Assembly: GCA_018646625.1 (NCBI GenBank)
Contig: JABGUJ010000002.1
Span: forward strand, 36,843 to 100,842
Direction: 5' to 3'
Length of the DNA stretch: 64,000 bases
Origin: Candidatus Woesearchaeota archaeon
Lineage (GTDB): Archaea; Nanobdellota; Nanobdellia; Woesearchaeales; JABGUJ01
The position numbers and the translations under genes are program-made. How positions within the stretch are numbered: position 1 is the first letter of the stretch; each line of letters begins with the position of its first letter. The notes beneath the pieces were generated by a model that saw nothing but the letters and a program-made list of their open reading frames with translations, did no database searches and was not told the origin of the DNA. This document shows positions 1 to 10,300 of the stretch, in pieces.

Positions 1-659
1 TTAAGTCAGTTCGTAACGCTCCTCATATTTCCCGCTTAAAGAACATATTATCTATCTTAGATTCAAAGCCTAAGATTTGTGGGAAATCATATTGTGATGT
101 TGGTTGTAGCAATGGATATATTACTGATATTATTATGAAGCGGTACCGATTATCTGAAGTGGTTGGTTTTGATCATAGTAAAGATAATCTTAAAGTGGCT
201 CGAGCATTATATTCTGCAATATCTTTTAGAAATATTAATCTGAATCGTACTATAGTTTCAAATAAGAAATTTAATCTTGTGACTTGTTTTGAAACTCTTG
301 AGCATGTTGGTAATGTTGAATCTGCGCTTAAGAACATACTCAATCTAAAAGATAAAAATGGTTGTGTCTTAGTAACTGTGCCAATAGAGATAGGTTTTCT
401 TGGGCTAATGAAATTTATAGCAAAAATGTTGATATACAGATATTCTCTCAATGAGTTGAGTTCTAAGCGGTTCTTTGTCTTAAATTATTTAGGATTTCTT
501 TTGTCTGGTAAACGATTATCGCTTCTTAGAATAAATAAATCAGGTTGGGGATCTCACTTTGGGTTTGATTATCGCGATGTTGATGATTATTTATTATCAA
601 ATAATATCGAATATGAATCATTTAATAATTTCACCACCCGGTTCTATGTGATAAAATAG
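1..659 (+). CDS. class I SAM-dependent methyltransferase, 5' truncated by window edge
   Basis: The reading frame is open from base 3 with no start before it, so the gene begins outside the window. The first visible part carries motif I of Rossmann-type methyltransferases (CDVGCSNGY, bases about 96-122), followed by an acidic strand end (GFDHS), and a motif IV/post-IV region (LVTCFETLEHVGN) typical of the Methyltransf_11/23 families. The tail has a hydrophobic segment after VTVPIEIG. It lies just upstream of a polyprenyl-phosphate sugar-1-P transferase and sugar-nucleotide genes, so a role in methylating a glycan or its lipid carrier is possible, but the substrate cannot be read from sequence. 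The family call is firm; the function is open. Confidence 0.8.
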   Translation, partial: KSVRNAPHISRLKNILSILDSKPKICGKSYCDVGCSNGYITDIIMKRYRLSEVVGFDHSKDNLKVARALYSAISFRNINLNRTIVSNKKFNLVTCFETLEHVGNVESALKNILNLKDKNGCVLVTVPIEIGFLGLMKFIAKMLIYRYSLNELSSKRFFVLNYLGFLLSGKRLSLLRINKSGWGSHFGFDYRDVDDYLLSNNIEYESFNNFTTRFYVIK

Positions 660-708
660 CTATTTAAAATGAAAATATATTTAAAACGTAAAATAGGAGT
701 ATGTGTTA

Positions 709-1731
709 ATGTTTAATGTAATAACTGCTTCAACAGTTTTAGTGAGTTTCTTTGTTACGTTATATCTTCTTCCTAAATGGATTAAGAAGGCTCATTTTGC
801 GGGTTTAGAAGGTAAAGATGTCCATAAACAAGATCAACATTTAGTTGCTGAAGTTGGAGGAATCTGTGTTATTGCTGGCTTTATTGCTGGGCTATTAGCA
901 TATATTGCGACAAGAACATTTATCTTCAAGGGTGGTGTGGGATATATTGACCTTGTACTTGCAACTTTAGTTAGTGTTATGATTGCACTGGTTATTGGAG
1001 TTCTGGATGATATTCTTGGATGGAAGATTGGGTTGAGTAGAAGAAGTAAAATTTTGTTAACGTTTGCAATTCCTATCCCTATTATGGTAATTAATGCAGG
1101 AGTTTCTAAAATCACATTACCTCTTCTAGGGCATGTTGAACTAGGACTTGTGTTTCCTTTGGTATTAGTTCCTTTGGCTATAATTGGTACTGCTAATGCA
1201 TTTAACATGTTGGCTGGATATAATGGATTAGAAGCATTACAAGGGATTGTTATACTTTCAACTCTTGGATTAATTTCATACTTATCTGGTTCGTCATTTG
1301 CAGCCGTAATTGCATTCTGTATGGTGGTTTCATTATTGGCATTCTTATTGTTTAATTACTATCCTTCTATGTTATTTCCTGGAGATAGTATGACTTATTC
1401 TGTAGGTGCATTGATAGGTATTGTTGCTATATTGGGTAATATTGAGAAATATGCTTTAATTATGTTTATTCCCTACTTTTTTGAGTTTGTACTAAAAGCT
1501 AGAGGTAAAATGCAGAAAGAAAGTTTTGCAGACAGAAATGTTGATGGTAGTTTAAGAAATAGATATGATAAATTTTATGGGCTTGAACATGTTGCCATTG
1601 CGTTACTTTCGAAACTTAGAATTAAACCATATGAATGGCGAGTTGTGTGGTCTATTGTTTCTGTTGAGATTTTGTTGGCAGGATTAGCATTATTTTATTT
1701 TTATCTTCACACTTCTCCTTCCTTTTTCTAA
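709..1731 (+). CDS. GT4-family UDP-GlcNAc:polyprenyl-phosphate GlcNAc-1-P transferase (MraY/WecA/AglH-like)
   Basis: A 340-residue polytopic membrane protein with hallmarks of the GT4 superfamily: an early DVHKQ segment (about residue 38) before a conserved GG, the cytoplasmic DD motif in GVLDDILGW (about 97-105), NAFNMLAGYNG (about 163-173) and the FPGDS loop (about 223). Known members transfer GlcNAc-1-P from UDP-GlcNAc to dolichyl or undecaprenyl phosphate, starting a lipid-linked oligosaccharide; in archaea this begins N-glycan synthesis. A GTG lies at 703, but the AGGAG at 695-699 is better spaced for the ATG at 709. It ends 16 nt from a convergent UDP-glucose dehydrogenase. The exact sugar is inferred. 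Confidence 0.88.
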   Translation: MFNVITASTVLVSFFVTLYLLPKWIKKAHFAGLEGKDVHKQDQHLVAEVGGICVIAGFIAGLLAYIATRTFIFKGGVGYIDLVLATLVSVMIALVIGVLDDILGWKIGLSRRSKILLTFAIPIPIMVINAGVSKITLPLLGHVELGLVFPLVLVPLAIIGTANAFNMLAGYNGLEALQGIVILSTLGLISYLSGSSFAAVIAFCMVVSLLAFLLFNYYPSMLFPGDSMTYSVGALIGIVAILGNIEKYALIMFIPYFFEFVLKARGKMQKESFADRNVDGSLRNRYDKFYGLEHVAIALLSKLRIKPYEWRVVWSIVSVEILLAGLALFYFYLHTSPSFF

Positions 1732-1746
1732 GAATCTAGTTTTTAT

Positions 1747-3057
1747 TCAAGGTCTTCCAATGCTTGAATAAATGAAGCCCATCTTTCTCATTTCCTCGGG
1801 ATCAAGAAGATTTCTGCAGTCTACAAAGCACGCTGTCTTCATAGACTTTTGAATACGTTTATAGTCTAATTCTTTAAATTCATTCCATTCTGTAACTAAT
1901 ATTATCCCGTGAGATCCGTCTGCTGCCGAGTAGGGATCATTTGTTATTTTCAAATTATCATATTTGATTGCTTTCTTAATATTCTCTGATGCGACAGGGT
2001 CGTATGCAGTTACTTTAGCTCCTTCCTTTACTAATTGATTAATTAATACTAATGAAGGCGCTTCTCTAATATCGTCAGTTTCAGGTTTGAAGGCTAATCC
2101 GAGTATGCATATGGTTTTTCCCTCTAAGTCATCAATTAGTTTCTTAATTTTAGGTAAGGCTCTTGTCTTTTGCCTTTCATTTGCACTATCAACTGCTTCA
2201 AGAATCCCACTACTGCATTCATTCTCTCTCATCATATGAACTAAAGCTCTGGCATCTTTTGGAAAACAACTTCCACCATAACCCAGTCCTGCTTGTAAGA
2301 ATTTAGATCCTATTCTTGAATCTAGTCCCATTCCTTTAGAAACCATTTTAACATCTGCATTTAATTTCTCACATAATGCGGAAAGCTCATTCATGAATGA
2401 TATTCTTGTTGCTAGCATTGCATTGGATGCATATTTTATCATTTCTGCACTTCGAACATTGCAGAATAAGATGGGTTTGTTTAAAGTCTCGAATGGTTTA
2501 TATAATTCTGTTAGAATTTCTTTGGCTTTCTTGTCATCAACTCCTATTACTATTCTATCAGGATTCCTGAAGTCGTTCACCGCAGTTCCTTCTTTCAAGA
2601 ACTCTGGACACGAGACAACAACAAATTCACTATCATTTGTTTGGTTTTCCTTTATTATTCTTTTAACTTGATCTGCAGTTCCAACCGGGACTGTACTTTT
2701 GTTAATTATTATCTTGTAATCGTTAATGTACGTTCCTATATCTTTTGCTGCTGAGAATATATAGGACATATCAGCACTTTTGTCATTTCCTGAAGTTGGG
2801 GTGCCAACGCAGATATAGATTATGCTTGATTGTTCTATTGCCTCTTTAGAATTTGTGGTGAATTTTAATCTTCCGTTTTTTTTATTCTTTTTTACAACTG
2901 ATTCTAGTTCAGGTTCATATATTGGAATCTTGCCTGCATTTAATTGAGATATCTTCTCATCATCAATATCTAAGCAGGTTACTTCATTTCCTAGATCTGC
3001 TAGGCCTGCGCCATTCACTAAACCTACATATCCCGTTCCTATGACTGTAATTTTCAT
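1747..3057 (-). CDS. ugd: UDP-glucose 6-dehydrogenase
   Basis: At 436 residues this is the normal family length. It has the N-terminal NAD-binding GTGYVG (7-12), STVPVGT (121-127), the central-domain IKYASNAMLA (about 207-216) and the catalytic cysteine in GYGGSCFPKD (Cys264), then the C-terminal UDP-binding domain (ILGLAFKPETDDIREAPS). It oxidises UDP-glucose twice with NAD+ to UDP-glucuronate in the cytosol. The UDP-sugar pyrophosphorylase at 59182 could supply its substrate. AGGAG sits 13-17 nt before the ATG and a strong TATA (TTTTATATATAAAAA, minus strand) lies near 3118-3130. A close relative such as a UDP-ManNAc dehydrogenase is the main alternative. Confidence 0.93.
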   Translation of the reverse strand: MKITVIGTGYVGLVNGAGLADLGNEVTCLDIDDEKISQLNAGKIPIYEPELESVVKKNKKNGRLKFTTNSKEAIEQSSIIYICVGTPTSGNDKSADMSYIFSAAKDIGTYINDYKIIINKSTVPVGTADQVKRIIKENQTNDSEFVVVSCPEFLKEGTAVNDFRNPDRIVIGVDDKKAKEILTELYKPFETLNKPILFCNVRSAEMIKYASNAMLATRISFMNELSALCEKLNADVKMVSKGMGLDSRIGSKFLQAGLGYGGSCFPKDARALVHMMRENECSSGILEAVDSANERQKTRALPKIKKLIDDLEGKTICILGLAFKPETDDIREAPSLVLINQLVKEGAKVTAYDPVASENIKKAIKYDNLKITNDPYSAADGSHGIILVTEWNEFKELDYKRIQKSMKTACFVDCRNLLDPEEMRKMGFIYSSIGRP

Positions 3058-3115
3058 CTTTAATCATTTCTCCTTATTTTGTTAAGATTCGTCCTAATAT
3101 TTTTCTGTAGCCTTT

Positions 3116-3131
3116 ATTTTTATATATAAAA
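3116..3131 (-). promoter_or_regulatory. TATA box upstream of ugd
   Basis: The run TTTTATATATAAAAAT on the minus strand lies about 60 nt before the ugd ATG, in the 88-nt gap to the reductase gene. It predicts a transcript start near 3090 and a leader of about 35 nt containing the AGGAG. Confidence 0.5.
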
Positions 3132-3145
3132 TTTGTTATTAAGCT

Positions 3146-4012
3146 TTAATTTGTTTTTTTCAAATCACTTGTATCCTTCAAATAGTCTTCTAGAGCCTCT
3201 TTCCAACCTCTTAAAGGCGTTATTTTATCATTTAGAAGGTAGCAATATTTTGGCCTTGTAGCTAATTTCATGCCTGGCTTGTGTATTTTAAGGTCTTCTA
3301 AATAGTCATCTTGGTTTAGTGGATTTATTTTACATTCAGAATCCAGCAGTCTTGCCATCTCTTTAGCTAGTTCAAATCTTGAACAATTGTATGAATTAGT
3401 AACGTGATATATTCCTGGTGGCTTTTCTATAATTTCTCTAAGTGCTATGGCTACATCTTTTGCATATGTTGGCCTGCCATATAGATCTTGTGCAACATCA
3501 ACTTCTGTTTCTGTCTTTAATTTCTGTAATATCTCATTAATTCTGCAAATTCCACTTTTACCATAAAGCCAACAAGTTCTTACAATTCTGAAATCATCCA
3601 TATGTTTTCTTACTAGATCTTCGCCGATCGCTTTTGCTTTACCATACACGCTTATAGGTATTTTTGCATCATCTTCTAGATAACCTTCTTTATTCTTACC
3701 GTCAAACACCATATATGAGCTAATATGTATTAAAGTGGCATTACATCTCTTACATGCAGTAGCTATTGCAGGAAGCGAGTGTGCATTAACCTCGTATGCT
3801 TTATCGACGTCGTTTTCACATCCGTCAAAATCCGTATATGCTGCACAATTTATTACTATGTTTGGTTCTATTTCTTGAATCCTTTTTAGAACTTGTTTCT
3901 CATTTGTTATATCTAAATCGTTTACATCCCATGCTATTACTTCTTCATTGGAGAATTCGTTCACTACTTCAGAACCTAGCATTCCTTTTGCTCCTAATAC
4001 TAAAACTTTCAT
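3146..4012 (-). CDS. rfbD: NAD(P)-dependent sugar reductase, RmlD/RfbD-like (dTDP-4-dehydrorhamnose reductase family)
   Basis: A 288-residue extended SDR. It has the GAKGMLG nucleotide motif (7-13), NCAAYTDFDGCE (55-66), which is diagnostic of RmlD-type reductases, a Ser in HISSYMVFDG (97-106) and the catalytic Tyr123-x3-Lys127 (SVYGKAK). Family members reduce a 4-keto nucleotide sugar in the last step of deoxysugar synthesis. It overlaps the start of the upstream cupin gene's stop region by 4 nt (ATGA), so the two are translationally coupled. That pairing recalls CapF, in which an SDR and a cupin are one chain, so the substrate may be a UDP-sugar rather than dTDP-4-keto-rhamnose. The rest of the dTDP-rhamnose pathway is not in the window. 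Confidence 0.8.
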   Translation of the reverse strand: MKVLVLGAKGMLGSEVVNEFSNEEVIAWDVNDLDITNEKQVLKRIQEIEPNIVINCAAYTDFDGCENDVDKAYEVNAHSLPAIATACKRCNATLIHISSYMVFDGKNKEGYLEDDAKIPISVYGKAKAIGEDLVRKHMDDFRIVRTCWLYGKSGICRINEILQKLKTETEVDVAQDLYGRPTYAKDVAIALREIIEKPPGIYHVTNSYNCSRFELAKEMARLLDSECKINPLNQDDYLEDLKIHKPGMKLATRPKYCYLLNDKITPLRGWKEALEDYLKDTSDLKKTN

Positions 4013-4383
4013 GATATCAACTCTTCTTTAAATTTATCTTGTGAATTTTCATCTGTATTTGAAATATCTAGTATTTTAGAGTTTTGTAAAGCATGCAAAG
4101 AATGTGCTATGCCTGGTTTGATTGTAACAAGATAGCCTTTTTTGAGAGTTTTCTCTTTAATTTCTTGAGAAAGCATATCTTTGAATGTTGCAGTTAGTTT
4201 TCCAGATATGATGAATAGTATTTCTTCTTTAGTTTTATGATAATGATTTCCTGCTTTTGCGTTCTCTTTTAATTCTACATATAGGAGGGCTCTTGAAGTC
4301 TTTGAATTGGCTATTTGCGCTTTGGTACCTTTATCCGAATCAATGAATCTGATATTTTGTATTGTTACTTTATTATTAAACAT
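4009..4383 (-). CDS. cupin-domain protein, CapF C-terminal/WxcM-like
   Basis: A 124-residue single cupin. The first cupin motif is HYHKTKEEIL (H47, H49, E53) and the second contains KPGIAHSLHAL with H94, giving a plausible metal site. HYHxTKxE is the signature seen in the cupin half of CapF/WbjC sugar reductases and in related nucleotide-sugar isomerases. The gene precedes and overlaps the SDR gene by 4 nt, so the two likely form one functional unit that modifies a nucleotide sugar. The reaction (isomerase, epimerase or stabilising partner) is not determined by the sequence. Confidence 0.75.
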   Translation of the reverse strand: MFNNKVTIQNIRFIDSDKGTKAQIANSKTSRALLYVELKENAKAGNHYHKTKEEILFIISGKLTATFKDMLSQEIKEKTLKKGYLVTIKPGIAHSLHALQNSKILDISNTDENSQDKFKEELIS

Positions 4384-4451
4384 CTGTTAACATAGAACAA
4401 GCTTCTAAATAAGTGTTTTGCTCTCGTGTATTGTGCTTTTTAATTAGAAAC

Positions 4452-4517
4452 ATTTAAATAGTGAATTCTGGTCTTTTGTAATAATAATAGGGGTGTTGTT
4501 TTAAAAACAAGGGGTGA
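4452..4517 (+). promoter_or_regulatory. promoter and structured leader before the envelope cassette
   Basis: A TATA-like ATTTAAATA lies at 4452-4460. The predicted leader contains two copies of GGGGTG (4490-4495 and 4511-4516) flanking a perfect 7-1-7 dyad, TTGTTTT-A-AAAACAA (4496-4510). The second GGGGTG contains the GTG used as the downstream gene's start. The dyad could be an operator or a weak hairpin that hides or positions the ribosome site. Confidence 0.4.
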
Positions 4518-5278
4518 TTGGTGTTAAGTCTACGAATCCATTAAGAAGGGAGTTTACGTTCTTTCTAGACTTGTTTCGAACAATGAGTTTTAAACACCTG
4601 TATGTTGTCCTTTGTGATTTATCGGCAGTATTCTTTTCTGTTTTGTTAGTTGCCGGGTTATATAGATCATTAAAGGTTTGGCAGTTTGGTGAAGTATTTG
4701 CTATTAGTATGGCTGTTCTCTTCACTTTATTGGTTCTAGCACAATGGGCTTTTTTAAAGTCAAAAATATATGATTTGATGTTAGATAAACGATTTAGTTT
4801 TGAATTTTATTATAAAATGATTCTTGTGGCTTTGGTTTGGTTTGTTCTATACGCTTTAGCTATGGGTTTATTGTTGTTTATGAAGTATATCTTCTTTGGC
4901 ATGGAATATATTCCTTCTGGATTATTTTTCAAGGGTTTGTTCTTAGTTGTACCGGGATTGGTGATGCTTTTTGGATTTTACTTTCTGATGGGGATGCTTA
5001 TTTCTCTAAGAATTTACGGGGATTTTTCTCTAGCTTGGCAATATTTCAAGAAACGATTTGTTAGAGGGATAAGTGATTTTAAGATTTCATTATTATTTAT
5101 GGTTGTATTGTTTTTGATTTTAGACATAATTGCTCGTCCTTTGATTAGTTTAGGACAACAGTATTATGCTGTGCTTGTCGCTATATTCTTTTCAGTATAT
5201 TTCATGATATTTAGAAAGTATTTAGTTGATAAAGTTGGTTTAAAGAAAGTTACTGCCAAGAGGAAGAAAAAGAAATGA
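4514..5278 (+). CDS. polytopic membrane protein of unknown function
   Basis: A 254-residue protein with about six hydrophobic helices (near 28-48, 60-80, 100-125, 135-160, 190-210, 215-235) and a very basic C-terminal tail (KRKKKK). No family is recognised. The start is uncertain: GTG at 4514 gives the longest frame, with ATG at 4583 (MSFKHLY) also possible. It overlaps the next gene by 4 nt (ATGA), so it is coupled to a giant surface protein. A membrane platform or export partner for that protein is an inference from context. Confidence 0.75.
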   Translation: MIGVKSTNPLRREFTFFLDLFRTMSFKHLYVVLCDLSAVFFSVLLVAGLYRSLKVWQFGEVFAISMAVLFTLLVLAQWAFLKSKIYDLMLDKRFSFEFYYKMILVALVWFVLYALAMGLLLFMKYIFFGMEYIPSGLFFKGLFLVVPGLVMLFGFYFLMGMLISLRIYGDFSLAWQYFKKRFVRGISDFKISLLFMVVLFLILDIIARPLISLGQQYYAVLVAIFFSVYFMIFRKYLVDKVGLKKVTAKRKKKK

Positions 5279-7353
5279 TATTTGGGAAGAAAGGTCAAGT
5301 TGCTGTCTTCATAATTATTGGAATAATTATATTGTTCTCTGCAGGTACTTATTTTTATCTCAAAGGTCAAGTTGGTGAAGCTTTTTTCTTAAAACGAGCT
5401 GAAGTTCCTCTTAATCAATATGTTGACGAGTGTATTGACTTTGTTGCTAGTGAGGCGATAACTATTATGGGGCAAAGAGGTGGCTACATCTACCTACCTG
5501 ATTATGTTAAATATGATCCTTTTGCAACCATTCCAGGTCTGAGTGGGTTAGGTATGGGTGTGACAGCTATGTGGTATCATTCTGGATTGAATCAAGAGCC
5601 TATGGATGATGAATTTATTTATGTGATGGAAGATCAAATTAATTCTTATGTTGATTATAATTTGTTTAGATGCTTAGGTGGTTTTGAAGGATTTACTGAG
5701 TTTGAAGTTATTGTCATGGGTCCTCCAGTTACTAGTACTACTATTGGCGAAGATGATGTTACTGTTGAAGTTCAATTGCCTTTAGAAGTTAAGAACTTGG
5801 AAGAGGATAAGGTGACTACAGTCGATACTTTTGGTGCGATTCTTCCGTATAAAGTGAGACATGCATGGGAATTAGCGCGAGATATATTGAAATCTGAGAA
5901 TAATATACCGTTTATTGAGCAGAAAGTTATTGATTTAATGACTTTAGATGACGATGGTGGATTTGGCAGCGTTCCTGTGAGTGGTGTTGAGTTTCAATGC
6001 TCACCTAAAATGTGGTTAGTTCCTAAAGTTAAGCAAAGGTTGCAAAGATTGCTTGAAAATAATATGCCTTTCATTCGTGTTTTAGGTACTGATGTTCCTG
6101 ATTATAGAGAATATTCAGAAGATGATTGTAAGTTACCTGAGCCTTTAACTATTGAAGGGGCTTTAGCGTGGAAATCTGATCCTCCTAGTAACCTATGTTA
6201 TTTCAAAAGTCATTATGAATGGAATGTCTCAAGTGATAAAACGTATCCTGGTATGAAAGCAGGATTCACATATTCTAGAAACTGGCCGATTGATATGGTT
6301 GTTGAACCTAGTGATGGTTTAGTATTGAAATCAGGTAATCAGAAAGGAACTCAATTCTTATCTTGGCTTTGTTTACAGATCTATAAATTTGCTTATGATT
6401 TACAGTTTCCATTAATGGTTACAGTTACAAGTGATGAGATTGGTTATAGGCCTTTTACTTTTAATTATGGTATTGAAGTGACTATTAGAAAAAATTATCC
6501 TGATAGAACTACCCAAGGTACTGGTGTTAGACGATCCAGGCAGTGGACAACAAATGATGAGTTCTGTGAAGATGATTTTCATAATAAGTTAGCCACTATT
6601 AGGGTTTGGAACTCTAGAACCAGACAACCTGTTAAAGGTGTTAGAGTGAAGTATACCTGTGGGAAGTTTAGTTGTAATGCCGGCACAACTGATTGGCGGC
6701 GTGGTGAGTACATTGGTGCTTCCGGTGCAATAATTGAGAAAAATCTACCTTATTGCGTTAGTGCATTATTGACTGCAGAAGATCCTGCGTGCGATAACTA
6801 TTTCAGTCCTGAGTGTTCATATGATCCTAAAACTGTTTTCTTTTCAAATTCTAAGAGAAACCCTGAAGATAGGGTTGCGGATATATATCTTAAACCAATT
6901 AAAAGAATTGTAGATTATGAAGTTAGAGTTATGAGAACTTCTGGGTTACAGTGGGCGAGAATGTTGTCTGCGGCGAGAGGTGAAGCTGCATTAATTACTA
7001 TAAGTAATAAGAATAGAACTTTCACGACTAGTGTAATATATACTCCCGCTAATGAAGAAATGTTTGCGTTACCAATTGATATGCCCGGTAATATTGATGA
7101 TGTTTATGATGTTGAAATATATATAATTAAAGGGTTAGCAAGTAATGATGCTGATGATTTTGCATTTTTGGGTGGCTATAAAGCAGAGTGGGATGTAAAA
7201 TGGACTTTGTTAAAAAATGCAGAGAAGATTATTTTTACTGCGGCCGAACAGTTTCCCGTACCTGAAGATGAAGAGGAACAATTTCAGTTCTTAATGAATT
7301 TAGAAGAATATTCAAAAAATGTAACCGAGGTTTATCCTATTAGACTAGAATAA
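5275..7353 (+). CDS. large surface protein with class III (pilin-like) N-terminal signal
   Basis: A 692-residue protein beginning with a short basic stretch and KKGQ-VAVFIIIG, followed by one hydrophobic helix to about residue 29. That resembles archaeal class III signals cleaved between G and Q by a prepilin peptidase, leaving the hydrophobic helix to pack in a filament or stay in the membrane. The rest is extracellular in character, acidic with scattered Cys (for example GGFEGFTE, CSPKMW, KYTCGKFSCNAG), with no recognised catalytic motif; a region near residues 440-500 (IRVWNSRTRQPVKGVRVKYTC) resembles carboxypeptidase-regulatory or Ig-like beta domains. It is translationally coupled to the membrane protein before it and followed 16 nt later by an FN3 giant. 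Pilin-like processing is inferred. Confidence 0.78.
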   Translation: MIFGKKGQVAVFIIIGIIILFSAGTYFYLKGQVGEAFFLKRAEVPLNQYVDECIDFVASEAITIMGQRGGYIYLPDYVKYDPFATIPGLSGLGMGVTAMWYHSGLNQEPMDDEFIYVMEDQINSYVDYNLFRCLGGFEGFTEFEVIVMGPPVTSTTIGEDDVTVEVQLPLEVKNLEEDKVTTVDTFGAILPYKVRHAWELARDILKSENNIPFIEQKVIDLMTLDDDGGFGSVPVSGVEFQCSPKMWLVPKVKQRLQRLLENNMPFIRVLGTDVPDYREYSEDDCKLPEPLTIEGALAWKSDPPSNLCYFKSHYEWNVSSDKTYPGMKAGFTYSRNWPIDMVVEPSDGLVLKSGNQKGTQFLSWLCLQIYKFAYDLQFPLMVTVTSDEIGYRPFTFNYGIEVTIRKNYPDRTTQGTGVRRSRQWTTNDEFCEDDFHNKLATIRVWNSRTRQPVKGVRVKYTCGKFSCNAGTTDWRRGEYIGASGAIIEKNLPYCVSALLTAEDPACDNYFSPECSYDPKTVFFSNSKRNPEDRVADIYLKPIKRIVDYEVRVMRTSGLQWARMLSAARGEAALITISNKNRTFTTSVIYTPANEEMFALPIDMPGNIDDVYDVEIYIIKGLASNDADDFAFLGGYKAEWDVKWTLLKNAEKIIFTAAEQFPVPEDEEEQFQFLMNLEEYSKNVTEVYPIRLE

Positions 7354-7369
7354 TGAAGAGAATTTAAAT

Positions 7370-10300
7370 ATGACAACTGATTTAAGCGAAGGAAGAGTGA
7401 AAAAAGTTTGGTGGTTAATAGCTTGCTTATGCATTCATCTGATTTGCGTTTTTCCTATAGCTTACGCTTTAGAAATCAATTTCTATGAAACTCAAGTTGG
7501 TGTTGATGTTGCTCAGATTAATTGGACGACTGATGTCGATACTCTTGGTTGGGTTAACTATACTGATGATCCTTTGGATGCTACCAAGTTTTCAGTAGAA
7601 TCTCCTGGTGGTGGTAAGCAAAATCATAGTGTTTCTTTAACTTCTTTAGAATCTAGCACCGAGTATTACTATGCTATCTGGGCGGAAGATGTCGATGGTA
7701 CGCAGGTTCATACTGAGACTTTACAGTTTACTACCGGTGCTTTAGATACTACCGCGCCTGGAAAGATAACTAATTTTACTGCTACTGCTATTGACGCATC
7801 TACTATTAATCTAGATTGGGCTATGTTGTTGGATGATGTTGATCATTATGAGTTGTTCAAGAACGATTCTAGCTATGTTAATTTAAGTGTTGATCAGAAT
7901 TATTACCAAGATACTAATGTCGTTGAGAATACTAATTATGAGTACGGCATTAGAGCCGTAGATGCTTTTGGAAATGCTGGTGCGATTGTTAAAGCCGAAG
8001 CAGATACTCCTAATTTTATTGATTTTGAGATTGAGTATATTGAATATGAAGTGAAAAATCTACAAGCTGTTGTTAATTGGTTAACTTCTAAAGCTACGAC
8101 TTCCAAAGTATGGTGGGGCACATCAATTTCTATGACTACTGCCGTTGATTTGGGTAATGAAACCGAATTTACTCATAGTGTGACCTTGCAGACGGATAAT
8201 CCTGGCGTGATGTATTATTTTAAAGTTGAATCTTGCGATGCGGATGATTGTCTGGTATCTGATGTATATAACTTTACTACTGGTAATGATTCTATTCTTT
8301 ACATGAACTTAACTAATATTCGTAATTGGGAAAATGGCATGACTTATTTGCATAATGCGCAATATATTGATATTGAGGGTATAACTAAATCATTTACTGA
8401 TATGTTGGTTTTTGTGAACGACATGGTTACTCCTGAATTTTCTACTAGCACAGGACATAGTGGTGAGTTTTCCTTTGGTGATATTGCTTTAGATGTTAAT
8501 GAGAGTGATATTAGAAACCATCTTAGATTTGAACTAACTGACACTAATGGAGATAAGTTGAATCAACACTTGTTTGTTGACGTAGATATTATTCCTCCTT
8601 TCCTCAATATTAGTACTGAAATTCCCCCGTTTTTGTACAATCCTAACTTTAAGTTTGATGCAATCATGAGTGAAGATGGTAATGTTACTGTTAGAGTCGT
8701 TCCCGAAGTGTTACCTGAGTTAGGTTCGATAAAAGATGCGAACATGACTGTGGATGAAGTTGAAGGCAATTCAATTAAATTAGATTGGGAAGATGTAGAA
8801 GATGAGTTTACATTTTTGAAAGGATATGCTATGTATGTCGATGATTTGTTTATTGATGTTGCAACAACTTCCGAGTATACTTTTGAAGAATTAAAGAATA
8901 ATACGCAGTATAGATTAGGTGTTGCTCCGGTTGATAGATTTGGTAATATTAGAGAGGATATGAGTATTACTACTATTACGACTAAAGAAGATGGTGAGAA
9001 TTTTAGTGGTGAGTTTGAAGAGTATAATGTTTATGAGTTGTTGCCGTTTAAGTCAAAAGCAGTTAGAGCAGGAGATAACTTATATTTTACGGTAGAATTA
9101 GTTAACGGCAGAAACAGTGTTGAGGTTATTGCACAAGATCTTGCTGGCAATCAATTTGTTCAAAACTTCTCTATCGTGTATGATGCTGAACCACCTACAC
9201 CTGAATTGGTGTTTCCAAAAGATAATGCTAATATATATGAAATTCCTGCCATGGATGTTGATATAGAAGGAGTGGTTAATGATCCTGAAGCTAAATTATA
9301 TCTTTATGTTGATTGTCAGTTATATTCTATGGGTACTGTGCCTGCTGCAACACCTGATGAAAATGGAAAATATGCTTTTGAATTTAGTAGTGTGAATTTG
9401 TTAGTTCCTAACGTTATTCTTAATATTGGGAATGCAACTGGTGCTCCACCGCCACCATCAGGTTCTTTGTTTGACTTTAATGCTGGGCAATTAATTGATC
9501 AAGACGATGGTGCAACAACTTTTGCAATTGATACTCATAATTTAATTGATGTTGATAGTTGGGACTCTTGGGAAGCAAATGCTCCAGAAGCTCGTGCAGA
9601 GAAGGTTCCAGGAGTATTTCCTGGGTGCACTGGTCCAACAAATACTCACTCATATGGTAAAGAATATAATGTTAAGGCGCATATAGTTGCTATTGATCCT
9701 GTTGGTAGAATGGGTGAAGTAGAAGCACAATATCATATTAAAAATTGTTTATCAGGTAACTTTAGCTTTGTTCCTCAGGTCGTGCAAAGTCGACAAGAGC
9801 CTGCTGTGTTGAGTGCAAGACGTATCGAAAGTGGTGTTGAACGGATAGGTTTTTACATACAGTTTGAATATGTTGGTGACGACGAAGATGTTGCAATTAC
9901 TAGTCCTCCTTCTTTTGAAGCTATGGTTGATGATGAGATTTTGAAAAATGAAGAACCATATAAATCTGCAATAGAATTGATACCTCAGTCTCCTTCCGCA
10001 GTTGTTCCTTTAGGTAGTAATACCTTTTATGTTTCCTATAGTCTACGTCGTAAAGATAATGTTTCTTTCAAGTATGATATCACTGATTCGGATGGAGATC
10101 ACAAGAGCGCTTTTATTAAAGAGTTAAAGTTCCCTATAAAAACCATAGTTAGATATCAGTATACTAATCCGAATGCGCCATCTTATGGTGGTTCACAGGC
10201 TGCACTTGGTGCACCAAATACTAATCCGTCCGCAACTGGTGCCCCGCCAGGTTATCCGAATGCAGGTGTTCCGGGAGGTTATAATCCTAATGCTTATTCG

